Shown here piece after piece: positions 42,356 to 50,801 of a stretch of DNA of 64,000 bases. A model generated the notes under the pieces. That model saw only the letters and a program-made list of their open reading frames with translations. It was not told the DNA's origin and searched no databases. Source of the DNA: Microscillaceae bacterium (GTDB taxonomy: Bacteria; Bacteroidota; Bacteroidia; Cytophagales; Microscillaceae). Where the stretch lies: positions 1 to 64,000 of the forward strand of contig JAAUUB010000004.1 of NCBI GenBank assembly GCA_012031215.1. The letters run 5' to 3'. The translations under genes were made by a program, and so were the position numbers. The first letter of the stretch is position 1. Each line of letters opens with the position of its first letter.

Positions 42356-42703
42356 CTAACTTGACAGTTCTACTTTTCCAATTAATAGTTCATTGCCCTG
42401 CACCACCTGGCTACAAGGCCTTTGGCAATGCTGGCAGACAAAACGATATTGAGTTACTTCGGAGGTGTGCTGGCAAACCGGGCATTTTATCAATGTAGGT
42501 AGCCACTCAATATGCAATTTCATGGGCTGATTGGCAAATTCGGTACTGACCACCGCCTCAAAAGCATTTTGAAGCAGGATGGGCTCAACATTGGCCAATT
42601 GCCCTATTTTCAGGTGAATATCGGTAATTTTTTTGAATTCGACTTCCGAAAATTCTTCGGCCAGGGTACGAAAAGTACTTCGAATCAGAGAAATCTCGTG
42701 CAT
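42356..42703 (-). CDS. hypA: Hydrogenase nickel-insertion zinc protein HypA
   Basis: 115 residues. N-terminal nickel ligand motif MHEISLI, then the zinc motif CPVCQH...CQHCQRPC with two CxxC pairs. Supplies nickel to the active site with HypB. Starts 1 bp after the stop of the TPR gene, so it is translationally linked to it. Confidence 0.95.
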   Translation of the reverse strand: MHEISLIRSTFRTLAEEFSEVEFKKITDIHLKIGQLANVEPILLQNAFEAVVSTEFANQPMKLHIEWLPTLIKCPVCQHTSEVTQYRFVCQHCQRPCSQVVQGNELLIGKVELSS

Positions 42704-42704
42704 A

Positions 42705-44207
42705 CTATTTATCTTTCCACAAAATGATTTTCAATTCTTCCAAATTGCGCAGGTGGGCCTCGGCCTCTTTTTTGAGTACCGCATCGTCTACGAGGCGGAG
42801 CACTTCCTCCGCCATGCCTTGCATAGTTTGCCAGAGGGCCTGCATTTGGGGTAGCCCCAGCCGGGCTTCGTCCTGGGTTTGAAACCAGTGCGCTTCCAGG
42901 TAATTGAGCAAGGTAATGGCCCGTTCGTAAGGCCAGGCGTTTGTGCGCACGGCCAAAGCTTTTTCATACAAGGCAATGGCTTGCGCATAATGGTCGGCCC
43001 GAAGGGCAGCCGGAAATTTGCTCAGGGCATTGGCAAAATTGTTGCAAATCTGCGCATATTCATAGGGATAGTCGGCTTCATTAAAAAACAGGAGTGCTTC
43101 CTGAAAGGCCCGTATGGATTGGGTGGCCCAGAGTTGCTTTTTTTGGGCTTCGTCCGGCATTTCGGCAAAAATAACGCCCAAATAATGTTGAATTTGGGCA
43201 TAGCGGGCAGGCTCCGTTTCCTTTTTGAAGATTTTGAGGGCTTCTTGCCAGGCTTGCAAAGCGCCCCGGTAAAACTGAGGCTGGCCACTTTGGGCCCAGG
43301 TATAAAGCAAAGTGCCTTTTCGCTCCTGAGCCTGGCCAAGCAGTTCAGGCAGTTCTTCCTCCCTAAGCATTTGAATGGCTTTGTTGATGTAAGAGAGCGA
43401 TTCGGAATAACTTTCGTGGAGGTTGGCGATTTCGGAGGCATCAATGAGGCGCAAGGCCCATTCCCCAGTTTGACCAGTGGATTCGAAATACTGCATCGTT
43501 TCCCACACGAGATGCTTGGCTTGCGTGATAAGGCTCCAGTCATAAGGAACCCGGATTTCTTGCATGAGCAGGGTGGCCAGCAAGGATTTGAGCGAATGCT
43601 CCGCCGGAAGGCTTAATCTTTGGCGCAGCATCTTTTCCAGTTGTGCCTGTGCTTCGGGCGCATCGCCTATATCTGTGAGCAGGCCGGCATATTGCCAAAG
43701 GGTAAAAGCCTGGTAATCAGGCGTAGGAGCCAGGGCCAGGGCCTCTTGGTAGCGGGCATGCAGGGCGAGCAGTTCGGGCGGGCTTGCCCAGGAGCCATAA
43801 TGTGCCGCGATGGCCTGATTGTGGGCGATACGATACGCCTCAAAAGCCTCTTCGGCCCTTTCGGCATCGCCGGAAAGCCATTCTTCTTGAAGAAGCCATT
43901 CGTGCTGAAGAGCCTGCAAAGCCTGAAAATCTTTTAACAAAGGATGCGAAGCCCCCAGATAAGCCGTGGCTTTTTCCAGATTGCCCAGTTTTCCAAAAAT
44001 AGTCCCTAATACCAGGTCTTGGCAGACGGCCAGGCCATTGGGTAAAAGATAAGGTGGAAGATGATTTTGCCAGTCAAGGGGAAAATACAAAGATTCTTCC
44101 TTCAGGCAAATGACCCAGGCGGAGAAAGGCGGCTCTTTTTGGGCCAGGTCTTGCCAGGTAAGTAGCTCATCCAGACGGGGCTCAAGCTGCAAAAATTGCT
44201 GCAGCAA
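42705..44207 (-). CDS. Hydrogenase-operon TPR protein (500 aa), function unknown
   Basis: All-helical, with tetratricopeptide-like pairs throughout the second half (for example NLHESYSESLSYINKAIQML, YRGALQAWQEALKIFKKE, HYAQAIALYEKALAVR). No signal peptide or membrane segment, so cytoplasmic. Located between the 100-residue unknown and hypA with gaps of 9 and 1 bp, so it is certainly in the operon. From memory, group 2a hydrogenase operons of other phyla also carry a TPR gene of this size, which suggests a dedicated assembly or scaffolding factor; that role is an inference. About 40 Glu/Gln/Ala-rich helices are predicted from the sequence pattern. Confidence 0.8.
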   Translation of the reverse strand: MLQQFLQLEPRLDELLTWQDLAQKEPPFSAWVICLKEESLYFPLDWQNHLPPYLLPNGLAVCQDLVLGTIFGKLGNLEKATAYLGASHPLLKDFQALQALQHEWLLQEEWLSGDAERAEEAFEAYRIAHNQAIAAHYGSWASPPELLALHARYQEALALAPTPDYQAFTLWQYAGLLTDIGDAPEAQAQLEKMLRQRLSLPAEHSLKSLLATLLMQEIRVPYDWSLITQAKHLVWETMQYFESTGQTGEWALRLIDASEIANLHESYSESLSYINKAIQMLREEELPELLGQAQERKGTLLYTWAQSGQPQFYRGALQAWQEALKIFKKETEPARYAQIQHYLGVIFAEMPDEAQKKQLWATQSIRAFQEALLFFNEADYPYEYAQICNNFANALSKFPAALRADHYAQAIALYEKALAVRTNAWPYERAITLLNYLEAHWFQTQDEARLGLPQMQALWQTMQGMAEEVLRLVDDAVLKKEAEAHLRNLEELKIILWKDK

Positions 44208-44216
44208 GGATAGTCA

Positions 44217-44519
44217 TTAATTTGAGAAAAAATTGAAAGCATCGTAGTTGGTTTTAAAGGTGCCTCGGGCATCCCTTTGAATTCCCCTTTGAAAGATTTG
44301 GGCATAAAGCCGGGCTTGCGCTTCCGAGGCATAATCCGCAATGGCGCGAATTCTCAGCACCAGCGGCTTGTCTTGATGTATAAAAAGTATTGACAAATGC
44401 CAACGTCCTTTTTTGAGTACAATTCGGTAGCTTACCTGGGCATTGTGAAGCCAAAAGTCATCGGCGAGTAATTTTAAATCCTCGTTTCCCCCCAGTTCAG
44501 AATACTTGGTTTCTTCCAT
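44217..44519 (-). CDS. Hydrogenase-operon small protein (100 aa), function unknown
   Basis: 100 residues. The N-terminal part is helical (LKLLADDFWLHNAQ) and the middle reads as antiparallel strands (VSYRIVLKKGRWHLSILFI, KPLVLRIRAIADY). No cysteines, so it does not bind an iron-sulfur cluster on its own. 9 bp before the TPR gene and 28 bp after the protease gene. Not recognised. A chaperone or subunit for the large or small hydrogenase subunit is possible. Confidence 0.7.
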   Translation of the reverse strand: MEETKYSELGGNEDLKLLADDFWLHNAQVSYRIVLKKGRWHLSILFIHQDKPLVLRIRAIADYASEAQARLYAQIFQRGIQRDARGTFKTNYDAFNFFSN

Positions 44520-44547
44520 TGGCTTTCGGCTTTTATGGATAGTCTCA

Positions 44548-45416
44548 TCAAAAAAGGCGAATATTCAGTATTTTTCCATTTCCCTGTATTTCATAGTCGA
44601 GTGTACGGTCTTGCCCGTCAATCTCAAAATCAATTAAAACTTCGTGGAGGGCCACTGATTTTTGCCCTTGTTGGTTTTTGTTTTTGAGCATATAGGGGGA
44701 GGCTTCGTGCATTTTCTTAAACCAGGTTTGGCTCATTCCGGCCATCAGCAGGGCTTGGCGTTCGGGATAGTAGCGCAGCAAGACGTGCGATTCTTCCGCC
44801 AGGACCGCCTCAGCGAGAGAGGGCTCAATCAGGAGATGATGGGTTTTGAGCTGTACATCCCCTTTTGAGGCTTGGGGCAGTGTCGTGGAAGCGGCTTCAA
44901 CTGCCGCACCTGAGGGCACTTCCATCGCTTTCAGCTCTTCTAAGATGAGCTGCACTACTTTGTCGCCCGCGGCCCGGCTTCGGAACCGAGGCCCATTTCG
45001 AGCCGGGTATTTTCAATAGCAATCAGATAGACCTGAATATCTTCGGGATAGGCTTCCCCCAAAATCTTTTTGGCATAAGACAGGGCCTGGTCCCATTTGA
45101 GCCCATGCAAAAAGACCAGGGGGTCGTTTTGGGGCGCCTGGGCTACTACGGCGGCGGGCACTTTGAAAAGCGTGCCAAGGGGTTCCCCAGTATTGATAAC
45201 CCCATCCACAAGGATAATGCGTGCTTGCCCTTTCAATTCAAAAAGCACCTCAAAAGCGGAGGTGCCCATGTCCAATATTTTGAGATTCTCCTGGGGCTTT
45301 ATTTTTTCCAGCAGCTTTTCAATCACATAAATTCCCACCCCATCATCGCTCCGTACCGGGTTGCCAAAGCCCAAAATGGCGGTAGGACTATCCAAACGCA
45401 GATTTACTTTTTCCAT
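44548..45416 (-). CDS. hupD: Hydrogenase maturation protease (HupD/HybD type) with C-terminal extension, frame break
   Basis: Endopeptidase that removes the C-terminal tail of the large subunit after nickel insertion. ATG 45416 gives MEKVNLRLDSPTAILGFGNPVRSDDGVG. Metal ligands: Glu/Asp after GFGN-RSDDG, Asp in VDGVINTG and His in FLHGLKWD. As read, the frame stops after GPRATK near 44955. Shifting frame there restores AAGDKVVQLILEELKA, which is the normal C-terminal helix of these proteases, so I join the two ORFs. About 115 further residues then follow (strand-rich, HHLLIEPSLAEAVL to GNGKILNIRLF), an extension I do not know from HupD/HybD proteins. Lies between the large subunit and the 100-residue protein. 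Confidence 0.8.
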
Positions 45417-45475
45417 AGAATAGTAAAAGGCCTGTGGAGTCATTGCTGACTTCCACAAGCCCTTGGTTGGATGAC

Positions 45476-47062
45476 TTACAGTTTAAACTCCGTTATTTTT
45501 TTGCCGGTTTTTTCGTCGTGGGCGTGTACAGTACACACCAGGCAGGAATCAAAAGAACGGGCAACCATGCCTACTTCTACCGGGTCGTGGGGGTCTTCTA
45601 TTTCAGTGCCCATCAGTGCCGCCTCAATTGGGCCTGATTTGCCTTCGTCATCATTGGGGCCCACATTGAGCGTGGTGGGGGCAACAACCTGGTAATTTTT
45701 TATCACCCCATTCTCAATCTCAATCCAGTGAGCCAAAGCCCCCCGGGCGGCTTCGGTGGCCCCAAAGCCCTTGCCGTCCTGTTCTTTGGGTTTGATGTAA
45801 AACTCATCGTCCAGTCTGATTTCAGAAAGCCATTTGTTAATCATTTCGTACAACCGGGGCGCTTCGTGCATCCGGGCCAGGGCGCGGGTAAAGACATTCG
45901 GGCCTTTTTGCTTCAAAATATCGCCAAACAAGGGGTCGCGAAACTGATGTTCCAGATTGGCCGGGTTGGCGTTCATAATCACCCGCGACAAGGGACCTGC
46001 TTCGGCGGCGTGGCCCATATAGCGAGGGGCCTTAGACCAGCTATACTTGCCGTCAAAATTGGTTTGCTCCAGGTTTTGCGAGGGCACGGGCGTGGGCAAA
46101 GGTTCGTTCCAGGGGTGGGCCGCCGGCACATCTTCAAACCAGGTGTGCTTCACGTGCTCCATAATCTGGAGATGGTCAAACTCGTGGTACTTTTCGCCAT
46201 CAAAAAAGCCACTGGACGAAATCAGGGCTTTGTTACGGCCCTCAATGGTAGGCTTGTTATACAGGTCTTTGTGCAGATAAGTGCCATAGGCCAGGAATTT
46301 TCCTACGCCCTGCCCAAAGGTATCCATTCCAAATTCCAGGCTGGCCCGGATGAAAAGCCCCAGGTCGCTGTTGCGTTGCGATTCGTTTTCTTCAACCCAG
46401 GCCAGCAGGTCGTCCCAGGTCTGGATTTGCAAATACCGCTCAACAGAACAACCCAGCCAAATTGATTCCAGCCATTCATTGCGGAAGAAGTTCATAATCG
46501 CGTGGGCCCGCGTGATGTCTTTGAGTGTTGGAGCACACATCACCCCGCCGGGAACCATATAGCTTGAATGTGGCCATTGGCCGCCAAAGAGGGCATAGAC
46601 CTCTACGGGTCGCCCGCTGGCGGTAACCCCTTTTTGAAAGGAAGTACCGACATAAGCCGAAAAACGCTTCACTACCTCCGCGTAGAGGGGTTTGTTGGCA
46701 AATTTCTTATTGGCCATGTCGGTTGCAAAAATGGCATAAAACCAGCGTGGAATACTCTGAACGGTTTCGGTGGCCTGTCCAATGGCCCGAAGCAAAAGTG
46801 CATTGGGGGGCAGGGTAGTCTTCCAGGCCGTATCGAGGGCCGAAGAAGCACAATATAAGTGAGAACCCCCACAGATACCGCAAATACGGGGGGTAACGAT
46901 TAAGCCTGATTGGGGGTCCTTGCCTTCCATGATTTTTTCAAAACCCCGAAACATCGCCGCCTGGGTGTGGGCACGGGTAACTACCCCGTTTTCCATATAC
47001 ACCTTCACGTCCAGGTCGCCTTCGACCCGGCCTACCGGAGAAATATTTAGCTCTTTTACCAT
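45476..47062 (-). CDS. hupL: [NiFe]-hydrogenase large subunit (group 2a-like)
   Basis: 528 residues carrying the NiFe(CN)2CO active site. L1 motif RICGICGGSH near residue 60 and L2 motif SFDSCLVCTVHAH near the C-terminus, four ligand cysteines in all. Fifteen residues (AHDEKTGKKITEFKL) follow the L2 His and fit the tail that the maturation protease removes. The N-terminal SPVGRVEGDLDVKV and the EDP...VE style of the C-terminal part fit an uptake enzyme. 30 bp after the small subunit. The frame is intact throughout. Confidence 0.95.
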   Translation of the reverse strand: MVKELNISPVGRVEGDLDVKVYMENGVVTRAHTQAAMFRGFEKIMEGKDPQSGLIVTPRICGICGGSHLYCASSALDTAWKTTLPPNALLLRAIGQATETVQSIPRWFYAIFATDMANKKFANKPLYAEVVKRFSAYVGTSFQKGVTASGRPVEVYALFGGQWPHSSYMVPGGVMCAPTLKDITRAHAIMNFFRNEWLESIWLGCSVERYLQIQTWDDLLAWVEENESQRNSDLGLFIRASLEFGMDTFGQGVGKFLAYGTYLHKDLYNKPTIEGRNKALISSSGFFDGEKYHEFDHLQIMEHVKHTWFEDVPAAHPWNEPLPTPVPSQNLEQTNFDGKYSWSKAPRYMGHAAEAGPLSRVIMNANPANLEHQFRDPLFGDILKQKGPNVFTRALARMHEAPRLYEMINKWLSEIRLDDEFYIKPKEQDGKGFGATEAARGALAHWIEIENGVIKNYQVVAPTTLNVGPNDDEGKSGPIEAALMGTEIEDPHDPVEVGMVARSFDSCLVCTVHAHDEKTGKKITEFKL

Positions 47063-47092
47063 TTTCGTAATGCCTTGAAGATGAATGAGTGA

Positions 47093-48072
47093 TTATTTTG
47101 AGTGTTTGTAAAGTTCACGATTTACGCCGACAATTTTCTCGACTTTGCCCATGGTTTTTTCAAATCCGGCTCGTAGATAATAGCCCAGTTTTGAATTGCC
47201 AGCGGGTACATCGCGGGGTAAAAAGCCCAGGTATTTCATGGTTTTGAAAACACTGCCCTTGACCAGGTCGTGGTGCGGAAATCCGGGTTCAGTACAACCG
47301 AGGCAGGGGTGGTTTACCCGGGTTTTGCTAGACTGGCGGTTCCACAAAATGCGGTTGCAACTGGCGTGGGTCATAGGCCCCCGACAGCCGACTTCATAAA
47401 ACAAACAGCCGCCGCGCTTGCCAAAGTGGCCGTCTATCTTTTGGGCAAAGCTCACGGCATTGGTGCAGCCCGTCTGCACAAACTCCGTAAAAAATGTCTT
47501 GGGCCGGTGGTAATCGTCAATCAGCACATCGCCAATGCGCCCCGTTGAAATGGCCACCAGGATTTGGGTAACCCAGTCGGGGTGGGCCGGGCAGCCGGGA
47601 ATGTTAATCACAGGCAATCCACCTTTTGATTTATAATCTGCACCCAAAAGCCGCCTTTTTGCTTTTTGTGAAACTGCAAACCCGTGGATTCACTAGGATT
47701 GGGGGGAACGGCCGGAATACCACCCCAGGTAGCACAATCGCCAATGGCCACCACATAACCCGCCACCTGCGAAAGCTCTCGGACCCAGTCCATCATCGGG
47801 CGGTCGCAGAAAAAATTCATTGTACCCGTATTGTTAGGGCCTTGAATCAGCGAGCCCTCATACACCAGAATATCCATCTGGATTTTGCCCGCAATAATGT
47901 CGTGCATCAATTCCGACACCTGCTCCCCAATCTCGAGGCCAATGGAAGGGTGCCACAATATGTTAACGCCGAAATCGGTTACCAGCTCGACCACCGTCGG
48001 CTCTTCGGCATTGAGGAAGGACATCGTATTGCCGCTACAGGCACCTCCTTGAAGCCATAGTACATTTGCCAT
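47093..48072 (-). CDS. hupS: [NiFe]-hydrogenase small subunit (group 2a-like, no Tat signal), frame break
   Basis: Iron-sulfur subunit relaying electrons from the active site. It begins directly with MANVLWLQGGACSGNTMS and FLNAEEP, the N-terminus I know from group 2a (HupS/Huc) enzymes; no twin-arginine leader precedes it, so it is cytoplasmic. Cluster cysteines occur at CSGN (12), IGDCATWGG, IPGCPAHPD and, for the other clusters, EVGCRGP, ASCN and HPCLGCTEPGFP. The frame breaks at the A4 run 47646-47649 (plus strand); one extra base gives GGFLGADYKSKGG. About 326 residues. No membrane anchor helix at the end. First gene of the operon. Confidence 0.92.
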
Positions 48073-48144
48073 GGTTTGATTAGATTAAGTTTTATAATTT
48101 TTGTCGCTTTTACAAAAAGAGACCATAAAGTACTACAAATCATT

Positions 48145-48152
48145 CAAATTTA
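48145..48152 (-). promoter_or_regulatory. Putative -7 box (TAAATTTG on the minus strand) for the hydrogenase operon
   Basis: Exact TAnnTTTG match, reading leftward, 73 bp before the hupS start. The leader is AT-rich. A correctly spaced TTTG is not found. Confidence 0.4.
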
Positions 48153-48263
48153 AAAATTATTTCGCACAATAAGAAAAATACAAAAAAATATAAGATATTT
48201 AGAATCTATCTAAATTAAGAAGGAGAAGGAGGAAAAAAAATTTAGGAAAGTAACAAGTAAGGA

Positions 48264-48290
48264 AATAAAAAAAGGGGCCAAAGCCCCTTT
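48264..48290 (-). terminator. Rho-independent terminator of the M20 peptidase gene
   Basis: Palindrome AAAGGGGC / GCCCCTTT with loop CAAA (read either way) at 48271-48290, followed on the minus strand by T7. It separates the peptidase unit from the hydrogenase promoter. Confidence 0.82.
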
Positions 48291-48310
48291 CACAATAAAA
48301 AAGCAAAAGA

Positions 48311-49681
48311 CTAGGCTCCTAGCCCAACAAAGTGATGGTAGAATCGGGCGATGGTTTCTATGCCTTTGAAATAGTTAAACAGGCCGTAATGCTCATTGGG
48401 CGAGTGAATATTGTCGGAATCCAGCCCAAAGCCCATCAGGACAGACTTTAGCCCCAGTTCTTTTTCGAAAAGTGCCACAATCGGAATACTGCCCCCTTCG
48501 CGCTTGGGAATGGGTTTTTTTCCCCATACCTCTTCAAAAGCAAGACTGGCGGCCCGAAATCCGGGAGAATCAAGAGGAGTAACCGCAGGTTCCCCCCCGT
48601 GATGCGGCAATACTTTTACCTGTACGCCCGCCGGCGCAATAGACTCGAAATATTGCTGAAACAAAGCCGTAATCTTATCTGAGGACTGGAAAGGCACTAA
48701 GCGCATGCTGATTTTGGCGTAGGCCTTGGCAGGCAGCACGGTCTTGGAGCCTTCCCCCGTATAACCGCCCCAAATGCCGTTTACATCCAGCGTAGGCCGA
48801 ATGGAGACGTGCTCAATGGGAGTATAGCCTTTTTCACCGCGCAAGGCTTCCACTCCCAGGGCGGCCTTGTAGGCGGCTTCATCAAAGGGAATCTTGCCCA
48901 TTTCGGCCCTTTCTGCTTGGCTGAGTTCTGCCACTTCGTCATAAAAACCCGGGATGGTAATGCGGTTGTTTTCATCTTTGAGGGCCGTAATCATCTCGCA
49001 AAGGGCATTGATAGGATTGGCCACCGCCCCGCCATAGACCCCGGAGTGCAGGTCGCGGTTGGGCCCGGTTACTTCTACCTGAATATAGCTCAGGCCCCTC
49101 AAGCCCGCCGTAATGGAGGGGGTATCGTTGGCAATGATGCTGGTATCCGAAATCAGAATAACATCGGCCTGCAGTTGGGCCCGGTAGTTTTGCACAAACC
49201 AAGCCAGATGGCTGGAGCCTACTTCTTCCTCCCCCTCAATCATAAATTTGACATTGCAGGGCAGCTCCTGGTTTTTCACCAGCAGTTCCAGGGCTTTGAT
49301 GTGCATATACATCTGGCCTTTGTCGTCGCAGGCTCCGCGGGCGTATATTTTGCCCTCTTTAATGAGGGGCTCAAAAGGAGGCGAGTCCCAAAGCTCCATT
49401 GGGTCGGGTGGCTGAACATCATAATGGCCATACACCAACACGGTCGGTAAGCCTTCGCCCACCTTTTTTTCGCCAAAAACAATGGGATGCCCTTCCGTTT
49501 CTATCAGTTCGGCGCGGTCGGCTCCGGCAGCCAGTAGTTGTGCCTGCACAAATTGGGCTGCTTGGCGAACGGCGGCGGCCTGGGCAGGATTGGCACTCAC
49601 CGAAGGAATTTTGAGCAAGTCTATCAATTCGGACACAAAGCGGTCTTTGTGGGTCTCGATATAAGCCTGGGTTGTGGACAT
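48311..49681 (-). CDS. M20-family metallodipeptidase (CNDP-like)
   Basis: 456 residues. Dinuclear zinc ligands and catalytic residues: His and Asp in VYGHYDVQPPD, Asp in ARGACDDKGQM, the catalytic Glu pair in IEGEEEVGSSH, Asp in LISDTSI and His in HSPNEHYGL. The substrate-clamping His is in NRDLHSGVYGG. Most likely a cytoplasmic broad dipeptidase of the M20/M25/M40 type. No signal peptide. The frame is intact. A terminator follows. Confidence 0.93.
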   Translation of the reverse strand: MSTTQAYIETHKDRFVSELIDLLKIPSVSANPAQAAAVRQAAQFVQAQLLAAGADRAELIETEGHPIVFGEKKVGEGLPTVLVYGHYDVQPPDPMELWDSPPFEPLIKEGKIYARGACDDKGQMYMHIKALELLVKNQELPCNVKFMIEGEEEVGSSHLAWFVQNYRAQLQADVILISDTSIIANDTPSITAGLRGLSYIQVEVTGPNRDLHSGVYGGAVANPINALCEMITALKDENNRITIPGFYDEVAELSQAERAEMGKIPFDEAAYKAALGVEALRGEKGYTPIEHVSIRPTLDVNGIWGGYTGEGSKTVLPAKAYAKISMRLVPFQSSDKITALFQQYFESIAPAGVQVKVLPHHGGEPAVTPLDSPGFRAASLAFEEVWGKKPIPKREGGSIPIVALFEKELGLKSVLMGFGLDSDNIHSPNEHYGLFNYFKGIETIARFYHHFVGLGA

Positions 49682-49744
49682 ACGATAATTTTAGGATAAA
49701 GAAATAATTATAATTCTAGTCGGAAGGACAGGCAAGCCAGGGAT

Positions 49745-50257
49745 TTACTCCTGAAACCAACGCGAATAAAAAGGATAGGCATTGGCAATCCGAACGATTT
49801 CGGACTGGGCAAAGGCATCCGTGTTTTTGATAAATTTGGCCGGATTGCCCGCCCAGATTTGCCCGGCTTCTACCACCGTATTCTGCCGCAAAACGGCTCC
49901 GGCGCCAATAATGGCCCCGGTTTTGACCACACATCCATCCATCACAATAGCTCCCATGCCAATCAGCACCAGGTCCTCAATGGTACAGCCGTGTACGATG
50001 GCATTATGGGCAATGGAAACCTGATGACCAATGCGGGTTTCGTTGCGTTGATAGGTGGCGTGAATGACTGCCCCATCCTGCACATTGACCTGGTCGCCCA
50101 TGGTAATGGGACTTACATCGCCCCGCACAACGGCATTAAACCAGATGCTACACTGGCGACCCATACTTACCTGACCAATCAATGTGGCATTATCGGCCAA
50201 GAAACAGTCTTCACCTATTTGGGGACTAAAGCCCCGCACCGATTTGATAAGTGCCAT
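49745..50257 (-). CDS. Gamma-carbonic-anhydrase-family hexapeptide protein (YrdA/PaaY type)
   Basis: 170-residue left-handed beta-helix. Repeated hexapeptide pattern (ATLIGQVSMG, VVRGDVSPITMGDQVNVQDGAVIHATYQ by its parts, AIVHGCTIEDLVLIGMGAIVMDG). Three zinc histidines are in DGAVIHA and IAHNAIVHG. Carries AGNPAKFIK at the C-terminal helix. Carbonic anhydrase activity is not certain in this subfamily, and some members have other roles. 63 bp from the peptidase gene, same strand, so possibly co-transcribed. Confidence 0.9.
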   Translation of the reverse strand: MALIKSVRGFSPQIGEDCFLADNATLIGQVSMGRQCSIWFNAVVRGDVSPITMGDQVNVQDGAVIHATYQRNETRIGHQVSIAHNAIVHGCTIEDLVLIGMGAIVMDGCVVKTGAIIGAGAVLRQNTVVEAGQIWAGNPAKFIKNTDAFAQSEIVRIANAYPFYSRWFQE

Positions 50258-50365
50258 GCTTGCGTATTTGTTTTTAGATTGCGAATATGGCCAAAGAAAG
50301 GAGCAAATTCAAATGGAAATGCTTGTTTTATGGGCGATTGATGTTAAATAAAACCAAAAGTAAGG

Positions 50366-50782
50366 ATGAATCTCCACAATTTTGAAGAAATGATTTTTCC
50401 TCATATACTAGACCGGGGCTGGGACTATTACGAAGAAGAACGCATTGAGAAAATCGAACAACTGGACCCGGGCCTATTTTGGGCGGAGGTGATGGGCCGA
50501 ACCCTCTATGATGTGCATGTGCAATTGATTGGCTCAGAAATCATTTCCCTGGATTGTAATTGTCCGTATGCGGATGGAAAAATTTGCAAACACGAGGTGG
50601 CCGTCTTATACTACATTCGTGATGCCGAATGGTGGAAGGAAGGCCCGGCTTCAAGTCTTACAATGCAAGCGGTGCAATGGATGGCTAAAATGGAGCGTCC
50701 CGCACTAGAGGCCTTTCTATTAGAAATGCTCCGAAAGCACGCAGTCGTACGGGACGCTTTTTGGGAAAGACAGGGAGATTAA
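50366..50782 (+). CDS. Small SWIM zinc-finger protein
   Basis: 138 residues. SWIM motif CxCx7CxH in LDCNCPYADGKICKHEVAVLYYI (residues ~70-90), preceded by the typical SWIM N-terminal segment DRGWDYYEEERIEKIEQ and RTLYDVHVQL. No helicase or other domain is attached, although SWIM segments commonly begin SNF2 helicases; this is a free-standing form. The frame runs uninterrupted to a stop. Role unknown, possibly nucleic-acid or protein binding. Divergent from the gamma-carbonic anhydrase gene (108 bp). Confidence 0.8.
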   Translation: MNLHNFEEMIFPHILDRGWDYYEEERIEKIEQLDPGLFWAEVMGRTLYDVHVQLIGSEIISLDCNCPYADGKICKHEVAVLYYIRDAEWWKEGPASSLTMQAVQWMAKMERPALEAFLLEMLRKHAVVRDAFWERQGD

Positions 50783-50801
50783 AGGTCTCTGCCCCAAGGG
50801 T

